Part shown: positions 20,022 to 31,422 of the stretch, piece by piece | Numbering within the stretch: position 1 is the stretch's first letter | Layout of the letters: each line of letters begins with the position of its first letter | From: Eutypa lata | Taxonomy: Eukaryota; Ascomycota; Sordariomycetes; Xylariales; Diatrypaceae | Reading direction: 5' to 3' | Length of the DNA stretch: 64,000 bases | Assembly (NCBI GenBank): GCA_022661535.1 | Contig: JAKULF010000003.1 | Coordinates: 1,612,001-1,676,000, forward strand | Program-made: the position numbers and the translations under genes | The notes under the pieces: generated by a model | Database searches by the model: none | What the model was told of the DNA's origin: nothing | The model's input: the letters and a program-made list of their open reading frames with translations, nothing else

Positions 20022-22451
20022 ATGCCCTCGGTCCCTAAAGAGCGGCCCCCACATAAGACCTCACAAGTAGTCTTTCGAACCTGTTCGCCAGAATCTTTGA
20101 TACAAGCTGGCCAGAGACAACGTAGAATTAGCCGCAGTAAAAATGGTGTCCGAGTTAGTCGGCGTCTGCCAACAAAGGGAAGCATTGGATCGAAGCTCGA
20201 GGAGCAGTGTTCGTTGATGCCAACATCTGAGTTTATGGATCATCCATACTACGGTATTTACGATCATCCCAATATACCAGACTAGATTCAACAATGCTAA
20301 GAATTTCAAGGCAATCCGCCACGAGGTGGTCCGTTCTATGATAGTATTTTTGAAGGAGAGTTACCTACTTCGAGGCTTCGGGGCCCTAATCCGACATCAC
20401 TGGCAAGACGTCAGCCACGAAAGCGACCAAACGTCGCTGTGAATTCCCGACGCCAAGAACGAGAGAAGCGCTTTGGCCTTTCGGATCCTGCAGTATGGGA
20501 TGCAATCAACAGATCACTCACACAACAGAGACATTTATCTTCATTAAATGGATCTGGAGAACGTTTTCCAAAGCCTCTTCGTAGACGCAGACGACCCAGG
20601 GTTCCTTCGCGAACGTCGAGCCAGCATAGGACACTTAACCGATTTACTAGACAACTTGAAAAATATGCTGATGCCGTTGATGCGAAAGGAAAGCCCCCTA
20701 TTGTCACCCCAACTGAATCTGAGTCGAAGCTGTCCCTGCATACTGTTAAACCTTTGTTGCCTTATCACAAGGAATTCCAGTCTGCTGGTCTTGCAGTCAC
20801 ATCATCTGAACAAATCCACAAATCGCCCGCCAGGCTGACGACCCAGGCGCAGCAACCTGGTAATGATACCCAGCAGAACGTGCTGCCAGAAGTAGGAAGT
20901 AAGCTAGACGGTCAGAATGATACTGTGCATGACTCGGACAGCACAAGTACTGGCTCTTACCTTTTATTCACAGATCCAAACGACCTATCTGCGTACCTAA
21001 TCGATCCACTACCCGAGTCAAAATCTAGGTCCAAACCGAAATCTGGATGTAGTGAAGGATTCAAATTGCCATGGTTTAAAGCCAAGCCCACCATGGCCAA
21101 ACCTAGCGAGGATCAGTACGACTTGAAGCAGCCAAATAAGCTGGTCAAGGGCGGCCGTGTAGACGATAAACCACGAGTTGAGGTTGAGAAGTCAAAACCG
21201 CCTGTCTCAAAGGTTCCTGCAACACGCCGTGGGACTCGGACAACTCGACACAGTAAGTCTACACTAGCGCGACGGCCTGACAGTCGATGCCGCCACTCTA
21301 CGCATGTTGCCTCTACGAAGCAACCATTACCGGAATCCGAAAAGCGTAAAAGCTATCCCCAGGAGTCAGCCTCTCCCCCAAAGTCGTCATATGTTGAAGT
21401 ACCATCTACCCAACCTAAGGAGAGCGTCCACCAACGTTGTCGAAAATTAGAGGCTACCCTTTCTAAAAGAGAATCCTCGCCAATACAACCGCCACCGAAA
21501 CATCCTCTACATGGTAAGAGAGTAATGGCAAACCGCCCCTTGCCGCACCCGAAGGCCATACGAGAAGAGACCGAACCATCTACGGAACACTTGGCGCCAT
21601 GCCCTTCAAAACAAGCTTATCCAGCCAGGCCCACGGGTAAGCGAAAGCCTACGACAGTAGCCCATGAAGAGCAACAAAAAATATCGCCACAGACAAATAT
21701 CTCCCCAGTTTCTTCACTCCCATATGTAGCAAGAATTGCTGCCACCACGGAATCTTCACTAGAGCGAGCACTAGACGCTGTAATGGAGAAGCTTGACGAG
21801 ATGGAGACGCAGCCCAGTCAACAAACGCACCAACCTTCCACTGCAACGTTGTTGGAGAGAACAAATCACTCAAAACCCCCACCTGCCTCGAGCCGAATTC
21901 CGGATAAGGAAAACGTGAGCAATGAGGTGACGATTTGGCCTCTTCCGCCTAGCAATACAGTTGCTGAAACCCGTAAACTGTCACGGCGCCCGTCAATAGG
22001 ACAGCCTCCAAAAGCGCCCGCCCCTGAGCCGACGCGCAATCTCTTATCGCAACCTTTGTTACCCATACAGGAAGGATCTCCATCAAAAGGGAAGGGTCCG
22101 GCGACTACATCTCGTGAGAAACCCTCAGTGAAACGAAAGAGCTTAGCTCCTGGCACACAGGCTGCTCCTCCCGGAAACACAGAGCAGGTACTGGATGATT
22201 TGGATGTCTTCTTTAACCATGATGATGCCACCATTAACGACAAGGATGTTCTACAGGGTCTTCAAGTCGCAGTCCACGCGGCAGCTGATGACTTTTACGA
22301 CGCCTACATACGGTACAAGACAGGTATGAGGATCCGACGGTTTCTTGCTGACTTGAAGTCGGTCGACTTATTGGAGCGAGAGAACTTGTTGGACCAAGTG
22401 TCGAAAGAGCGACGAGAGGAATTTGTTAGACGGAGGCAGACTGGGAGTTAA
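20022..22451 (+). CDS. Large disordered protein of unknown function with folded-looking N- and C-terminal blocks
   Basis: Two exons, 20022-20253 and 20311-22451 (790 aa). The intron (57 bases, ATGCTAAG branch, TTTCAAG acceptor) joins HPYYG to NPPRGGPFYDSIFEGELP in phase, giving a block that looks conserved rather than random. The protein is very basic and rich in Ser, Pro, Lys and Arg, with a Lys/Arg/Pro-rich middle (about 200-650). Structured candidates are residues about 110-270 (GLSDPAVWDAINRSL, RFTRQLEKYADAV, HTVKPLLPYHKEFQSAGLA) and the last 90 residues (LDDLDVFFNHDDATINDKD, YDAYIRYKTGMRIRRFL), which are helical and charged. No catalytic motif, signal peptide or TM segment is visible. 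Basic patches suggest a nuclear or nucleic-acid-associated role, but that is inference. I do not recognise the family. Confidence 0.7.
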
Positions 22452-23289
22452 AGGAAGACGTGAAGGCGCGCCCTGACTTTGAGGCTGCAGAGGTTCAGTC
22501 TGCCCATAGTGTAAGGGTTGAACCTTGGCGGGACTTCTCCTGCATGAATATCAAGGTAGAACTCGCTCAGATAAAATTATAATTAGATACAAGTCTGATG
22601 CATAAAAACCAAAAGGCTAATAGTAACAATAGAAGCATGCACGATGATTATACTATTGAATCCGAGGTTGTTAAAGTATTCGACATCGGCTTCATAAAAT
22701 GTTCGGAAAGGTAATTGATCACTGCCTACTTCATAGAACGCGAGAATCTGCCCTATAGAAACCCCTAGGCTTATGTCATAACCCTTAATGCCAAATGGTT
22801 AACAGATCACCTGCATCCATTGATATGCAGAAGTCGGCTTCTTCGAACTTAAACCGGCAATTAGCAGCTGACTGCAGATGCCCCCATACCTAAGGTTGTG
22901 GCTCAGCCCTACGGATAACTAAAAGTCCCCCATCATAAAGGACCATATAGGTGGCAGGGCCCAGGCTTAGACGGCTAGGCTAGGCAGCTACCTAGGTAAC
23001 TTGGGCTGGACTGGGTGACAAAGTGGACGCTGGAGTGGGGGAGATGGGGGGGTTTTAAGGCGGTCGTGGCTTACGAATCATATTTGTTTCCTAATCTCAG
23101 CTCTATACTATCCTTCTATTATCTGTCTAACGTTAGGTAGTCTAATACATAACGACATTCCATTAAAGCGTCTAGAACCCTTATGAAAATTACATTAACA
23201 TATCTATTCACCTCTTCCTTCGGTACTTCTCGGTTGAATTTGTGATAGTTGATCTGCGTATACGAAGTACACCCGTCCGATAACCCACG
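22452..23289. other. Intergenic spacer upstream of the Zn2Cys6 regulator
   Basis: 838 bases. It contains one exact TACCTAGGTA palindrome at 22989-22998, about 290 bases upstream of the next start codon, and a GGGGGAGATGGGGGGG purine run at about 23036-23053. No gene is supported. Confidence 0.5.
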
Positions 23290-24781
23290 ATGTCGTCCAG
23301 GACGGCAGCGGCTTCGGACCCGAACGGGGCGGTGCCGAAGCATCGGGCCTGCGATGAATGCCGTACGTTGCCCCTCATAGCTCAGGTTGGAATTGGGTTA
23401 CTACTTTGATGTACCCACCTGGTCCCGTCCCGTCCCGTATAGATACACTTCGCTCACCATTTGAGAAACTCAAGGCACGCGGAAGCTCGCCTGCACGAAG
23501 GAAGCCGACGGATGTTCAAGGTGCAAGCGCGAAGGCATCGCATGTCATTACTCGCCGCAAAAGCCCATGGGCCGACCTCGAAAGCGACCCCGGGATGAGA
23601 CCGACGAGGCCCCAGCCGATGCCGCCGCCGACGATACGCCCGCCACCAAGAATATCATGACCGAGCTCCCGCCGACGACGACAGATCCCGGAATGGACTT
23701 CATCAACTTCCTAACCGCGGATTTCGCGCTCAATTACCAGGAGCATTCACACCCCATAGACGCGATGCGCGACGCCCAGGACAAGGGCACTCCTTGGAGG
23801 TTCGGATTTACCGGTGATGCCCTCGCCGACCTTAACTTCGATGCGGGGTCGCCACCGCAGCCGCAGCAGCAGCAGCAAGAGCCATCGTACACCGCATCAT
23901 CGAACATTGACCCAGCCCTCTTCGCATCCTCCATCACCCTAACCGACCCATCGCCGCCCTCCTCAGAGCAAGTACCAGGTCTATCTCCCCCCTCAGCCAC
24001 GGCCTCGACGCCCGAGAGCAGCGCAAGCTCTGCCGCCGCGGCCGCCCCGCCGCCCTGCGCCTGTACCGCCAGCTTATACTTAGCGCTCGACTCGATGCAG
24101 AAGCTAGCGCCGACGGTGACGGACGGGGTGCGGCAGGCGCGGCACGCCTCCCGCACCGCGTACCAGGTGGTCAACTGCCCGGCGTGCGCGATGTCGTTCG
24201 ACCCTCCCGGGCACCCTCAGCACCAGCCGCCGAGCGCCATGCGCATCCACAACTTCCAGAACCTCATGCTGCTCGGCACGCTAATCCCGAGCATCGTGCA
24301 CGCGTACGAGCGCATCCTGGCGGCGGTCGACCGCGAGACCGCCCACGCCCAGCGCGAGCGCCGCCAGCTGGTCTTCCAGCTCACCGGGCTGGGCGGCGTC
24401 TGGGGCCCCCTCGGAGAAGACGTCGCGGGGCCTTGCGGCGCGTCGCATGCGTTCGACCATCGCGATATGGAACCCGCCATGTGGAGGCTGACGGTGCGCG
24501 CGCTGCTCAAGCTCGATGTCTACGGGCTGTACAGCGATGGGACCTGCAATGTGGGGAATGGCGGCCCCGATGACGCGCTCCACCTCGGCCTCCGGGATAT
24601 CGTTACCATGATGGAGAATCGGTCCAGGGCCCGCCACGCCATGATGGATGCGATGATCCTCTCAGGCGCGTGGCCAGATCCGCCTTGCTCGCTTAAGCTG
24701 TACTCCCCTGGCGAGCAGCCGACTTGCCAGCAGATTATCGCCATTGCTAAGAGGTCCGTCGAGCAGCTTGTCATTGCGTGA
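23290..24781 (+). CDS. Zn2Cys6 transcription factor, AflR-like
   Basis: Two exons, 23290-23362 and 23475-24781, encode 459 aa. The intron splits the binuclear zinc cluster: exon 1 ends HRACDEC and exon 2 resumes with the rest, giving CX2CX6CX6CX2CX6C (CDECRTRKLAC ... CSRCKREGIAC). It is followed by the basic linker GRPRKRPRD. The middle is Pro/Ser/Ala/Gln-rich, activation-domain-like. The C-terminal half (about 260-459) resembles the aflatoxin regulatory protein domain: CTASLYLALDSMQ, a CPAC pair, MLLGTLIPSIVHAYERIL and a terminal IVTMMENRSRARHAMMDAM helix. AflR proteins bind palindromic TCGN5CGA sites and activate secondary-metabolite clusters. No polyketide or peptide synthase is visible within the window, so its targets are unknown. 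The second exon is strongly GC-biased. Confidence 0.85.
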
Positions 24782-27038
24782 GGGTAGGTGGAGTGGGATG
24801 GGATGGAAGCCTGTTTTTGTGTATAGGTATGCATACCTATCTACATATATGCCTGCCTGCTTGGTTGGATACGCGTTAGTCGGTCTGAATGACTGAAAGG
24901 ATCTATGGGAGTCGTGCACGAGGCTTACGGAATGCTTATATTCGAGCAGTCGCACGACATGCCCTCCACTGGCGGCGAGGCACTCAACACTCACCCAGGG
25001 GTATACTTGGCCTTTACATAACTTAGCACTAGCACAGGCAAGGTAACATTACCACCGCGGTGCCGTGTCCGTGCAACCGAATACTACATACGACTCCCGA
25101 TGGGGGGTTCCAAGGTACGAAGATTATTTTCGGAGAGCTTAGCATCTGGGAACGCTAATACGGTACTCCTAGTTGATCCACGAGAACCGTTGCCCATTAT
25201 GGCTCTCTTGTCCAAGCCCAGATCGCAATGATGATAACGCTGGTCTTCATGCAAGACAAGGGTGAACAGACGGATAGACAGACCGGCGGGCTTTGCAAGC
25301 CAACCGTCATCGACATTTTAGTGCCAGCCAGGGGCAACCCAATCTCGAAGACATACAATCGCTCCAGGATTAGCACCACACACGCATCTTGTCGATTTCT
25401 ATGTGCTCGCCGCAGCGTGATATATGTTGCTGCTAGGATCGAGCATGCTGAATTCAGGGTGGGAAATGTCAGTACTAGATAGAGCTCAGGGAATTCCGAC
25501 TCCAAACCACAAGCGGAGAGAAAATGTACGGTATCACAATCAACGTGGGAGTTTTATCTCATCGCTCAAGCCGCCTTTGTGGATCGAAAGACCCATATGG
25601 TAAGTGATGAGCATATACGGCGCTTTAAGGTGCTGTAGATAGGATCATATTAAGTACTATATGTGTTTCTGTCTTTAACCCACCCAACCAACGCTTCTGC
25701 GTTCCAGCCACTTGAGACTCCGAGTGACTTGAACGAGACGGTATTTACGTCATGTCCCAAAAGCGCAATTAGAATTGTATCTTAATCATGGTTAATACAG
25801 TTTTCTACGTAAAAGCTCCACGAACAGTTTATATAATTGTGTTGCCCGGACTAGGATATCATCAACCTATTGTTGGCAATTAATAGGCTATGATTTATGT
25901 CAAATAGATACATGTCAAGAATAGGTAGCAAACAGACAACAAGGTGTAAATTTGATATTGTTCTATATTTGGACCTGTTTAGGGTGCGTGCATATTTAAA
26001 GTTTAAAGTTTAGACTTGAACAGTCCAAGTTTTGAGGCTGTAGGCGTGGCTGATCAATATATATAGGTCAGTTAGCTCTCGGCTTTTGGCAAATAAACCC
26101 GTGTGATGTAGGCCAAGTGGCTTAACTTCAATGGACCAACACCAAAGGGCAACTACTACGTATGTACCTACATGTAGGTACTTAACCACTAGCCAGGTAC
26201 ACGTTGTAATCCTCAATTAAGTGAAGAATAGTAAGATGCATAAGATCTCCTTACTACATATAAGTACTCAGCATTGTCTGAAGAATTGAATGTTGATATA
26301 TAATAAGCCGCTTGTTTGGTTACTTGCTATCTTCAGTGCTAAATCAACATTTTTAGAACTCGGAGAAGTGCTAATGCAGGTGTGACTCTCTGCTGATTCT
26401 GGTAATGAACATGAACTTCCCTTTGTGGCCCAAACACGCTAACCATATACGTATAATACATACAATTGTATGGATGAACACTGCTAAATATATGTACAAC
26501 TAACAACAAAAAGCTATGAGCCCACGTTGAAAGAAGGGAAGGAGATCCACTCATCTGGTCCTGTCGGAACTGCCAGAAAAGCTGCGACTGGTCTTTTTTT
26601 GCTTGGCTTATTATTAACTAGGCCTTCAATTGAGGACACGGTTGTACTGGCACATCATCAGTTAATTCTTACATACACACGACTTACCGAGTTGAGCTTC
26701 ATTATTTTTTTCGATTTTAACCAAATGAAGCGAATGGCATAACCTTACTGGAAACATCCATACCATAACTTCCACGTTTTCTTTTTCCTTTTAACTAAGC
26801 TCTGGTTACGTATCTGACTTATAACCCTTCTTTCATCTCGCCAACTCCCCGTTCCACCGGTACCTCCTCTCTCCTTCTCCCTTTCTCCTCCGACTTGGGA
26901 CTCGATCTTACTCCTCCAGAAACTACAAGTGGCCTTTCATCTACCATCTCTCTAACTCTTGTCGCCGCATCGATCCTATCCACTCCCACCGGGTTTGAGA
27001 CGAATCCTCAATAGTCCGTTTACTTTGCTGCATTCGAT
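24782..27038. other. 2.3-kb gene-poor spacer
   Basis: No supported gene. Overlapping opposite-strand frames at 25197-25505 and 25228-25482 cancel each other and have no motifs. A perfect 18-base palindrome lies at 26164-26181. AT-rich stretches at 25780-26060 and 26210-26520 look like degraded DNA. 26760-26960 is a pyrimidine-rich leader region typical of a strongly expressed gene, belonging to erv29. Confidence 0.5.
26164..26181. repeat. Perfect 18-base palindrome
   Basis: GTACCTACATGTAGGTAC is identical to its reverse complement over all 18 bases. It is flanked by further TATGTA/TACTT steps and is related to the TACCTAGGTA motif seen elsewhere in the window. It lies in a long spacer with no adjacent gene. 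Confidence 0.85.
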
Positions 27039-28171
<1,133 letters not shown>

Positions 28172-31100
28172 GAATAGCCAATGATTGGCTCATTTAAAAG
28201 CGACCCCAATTTGCTGATGTTTATACGGCTTTTATGAACACACAAAGTACTTGGCGAGTTTACCAAGGGGTTTTTTGGACTGCATGATGTTTGAGAGAGA
28301 ACAAAAAAGGAGCTCCACACATATAGGTTGGGATGGGCATTTTGACTTGTGACGGCGGGACTTCATGATGACACGGATTTAGTCAAGCATATTGCTCTAG
28401 ACTACACAGCTTCTTATACCATAAGCTGCCGATTACACGTTGATCAACACGATGATCACATGATATGTACATTATACTCCGGATCGTTTCGAACTCGATT
28501 GCCGGTGAAAGTATTAACTCGCGTTACCAACTAGCTTGTCCCACTTTAGAACCCTTAAGACGACAACATTGCTCAAGTCCCGAGCGTGTCTGTCCAAGGG
28601 GACTCAATAGACACATATTTAAATATATTACCATGCCTAGGAAACATTCCCGGGGCATAATCGTTTCATATTCTTTTCTGTTCCTGTCGGAGGTAAATGG
28701 GGGTTAATACCTAGAAACTGTGCATCATATTAGCAAGAACTGCTCAAATCCATTTCAATAGTTTAAAACAGAAACACTTGAACAAACCTGCTGAGAGTTG
28801 ATGTTCTTCAATGGGCACGTACCAAGTAATGGATAAGAAAACTTCTGGAAACTGGAAAATCTACACAAGTAGGTGTTGACCGAGATATATCAACCTAACG
28901 TTTAACTGGCAATGCAGTTATATCTTACATTTACCTATATCTTGTACATGGCCCCTTTAACGGCCTAGAAAAGCGTACCGATATTAAAGGGCATGGTAGC
29001 AGCAGATCCTGCAAGAGTAATAACTTGCGTTCAGCCTCAACAAGGAGGTTTGCAAGATCGTAGTATCCCTGCTGATATATACGGTTGTAAGATACCGAGG
29101 AAATCCTTAGCCGAGTCAAAGTGAATAAGCGTTATGGCCCTCGAAGGAATCAGGTTATGACCTGTTTTTGGATGTTCGTATTGCGAACCGCTCGGAAGAA
29201 TATGGGTTTCGACTGCAACGTCTACGTACTTCCCCAACATCCATATGCTGTTGAGGCTTATTAGATATACACTGGACAGACGGGATGCTGACATTGGCTC
29301 CATCTAATAACTGGTAGTATCGCCAATACCTACCTACCGTAGCAATCTCTGTGGGTCTAGGAATTTGTATAGCCCTTGATAGATCATGGCTATCGCTTCG
29401 ATACCAAATCGATTCGTACGGTCCGGCTATCAGAACGGCTAGCTATAAAGAGGCCCCGTTTCGCATATCCTTTAACTCCGAATAAACCCCTATAGCCAGC
29501 CAGCCAGCCCATTAGCTCTGCCCGACTAGAGAAGATAAGTACTATACGTATTCATTCCGTCATGTATCTAAGAATTGGATACGTACACACAAACTAGTCG
29601 ACGCCGATCTACGCCGTTAGCATCGGTGACGAATAATTAAAGTTGAGAAAGGGGAGGTTGTGTTTTATGTTCTTCGCCGCACCGAAGGGAATAATGATAT
29701 CTTCTAGAAGTAACTAACTAACTCCTAGTTAACGCCTATGTCCGACTCGTTGCCTAACTCGATTAGTATAAAGGTACCCATGTCGATGCTATGGGGGTTC
29801 ATGTCCCTAACTAGACCCGATAGATTGTAGCCTTGGAAGTGGGTATTGACATTGCGGTAAAATTACTTTAGGCTTCTTGAAAATTTCTGGAGGATTTTGC
29901 GGTTACGTTAACTACCGTAATCAAACTGGTTATTACTAATTGGGTGATTCTTCAGCATCTTATAAATCCACACACAAAAAAAAGGTAAACAACACGCAAA
30001 AGAAATCTCAGTTCCCACGCAGCAGCTGCACACGCAAATACGTAATACACAACTCGACCTACGCCGTCTTCTTCGGTTGGCTTCCGGCGCCGGCTCTTCA
30101 GGTACGATATAGCCCATCGATACCACATTGGGTTAGCACGGCGGACAGGATGCAACCCTCAATGCGGGAGTCCCGTGCCGTTAATTTAGGCTCGGGGGTC
30201 CGTGACAACCCCCCCGTCGTCTGTAACCTGGGGGGGCTGAGAGAGAGAGGTAAGTTCCGTACCTAGCACTAACTACTGTACTTTACAAGTAAGTTTCAAA
30301 AGAAAGAAAGAGGCGCAGTTCCCTACTTCGTACCTGACTACGAGATCGCTACCAGATCAGAGCTCGTCAGGCAGAGCCTGGTTGGGACAAATTAAAATTA
30401 AGGTCCCGCTAGCGATAACCAGCAGTTGCGCCGCATTCTGAATGGTTGGTTTGAATAGTTAGCACGCAAGGAGCACAGATCCAATAATAACCACATAGCA
30501 GATAGGGTTATCGGCTACGGCTGTCTCCATCAGCTTCTCTCGAGAGAGCGAGCTGGGATATACGCTTGGGCATGTCCAATCATTTAGTCTGTCACAACAA
30601 TCGGCCCTTAGCGAGGTCTGTTGGGCCTGCAAGTTTCTCCTCACACCGACTTGGTGATTGATAAGGGGGGGAGAGGGGGGAGTAATGTAGGTATTATTAA
30701 GCAACAAACAACGGGTTTATGTTTGGCCCATCAATATGAGTCAAACCAAGCCAGAGACTGGCAGACTGCATCGTGGACGGGCCTAGGAAACATAATTCCG
30801 ACGCGTCAATCATGTAATTTTCCATAATAAACCCACCGTATAAAGCTTTGGCTATCCCACCTTGCGTTAGGTCGGGCTATCGCTCGCTAGAACTAAAAGT
30901 TCTGACGGAGATTCTAGACTGGTAGCTTGGATACCGTTGACCTATGCATGTAGTTGATATACCCACGAGAAGCTCTAGGGGGGTAGGGGAGGGGCAGACT
31001 TCCCTTATCTTGCATCATTGATTGATTAACAATCAAATATCCGTATAAGACCGTACAAAATCCGAGCGTCTGGTTCCTCTTCCTCTTTATAACCGTTCTT

Positions 31101-31422
31101 CTTGGAAATCTTCCCCCTTCCCCTTCAAGACAGACTGACTGACCATGGTGACCTGGCTTCTCCATTGCTACCTGTCGTTCATGGGTTAAAACTAGCTCTT
31201 AGAACTCTGTTATACAGAAAAATCTCCCCTCCGTCTTAAGATTATTTGTGCTTGAATATCTTTGTCGTTACTTTGCCGTGCTTTATATTGTATTTGCTTC
31301 TCGATATCTCACACATAATTCGATTTAACCGGAAATTTATATTTTAACACGAGATAACTTCATAAAGCCCAAACAGACAGACAGTGGTGATCGAGTGCTG
31401 TTAAACCTACAGAAAACTTACA
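28172..31422. other. 3.3-kb gene-poor spacer and ABC-transporter promoter
   Basis: No supported gene; all frames are under about 110 codons and lack motifs. A C7-N14-G7 hairpin-forming element sits at 30209-30236. G-rich tracts lie near 30663-30682 and 30979-30994. The final 250 bases (about 31170-31422) are the AT-rich leader of the ABC transporter. Simple repeats such as CCAGCCAGCCAG occur near 29497. Confidence 0.5.
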
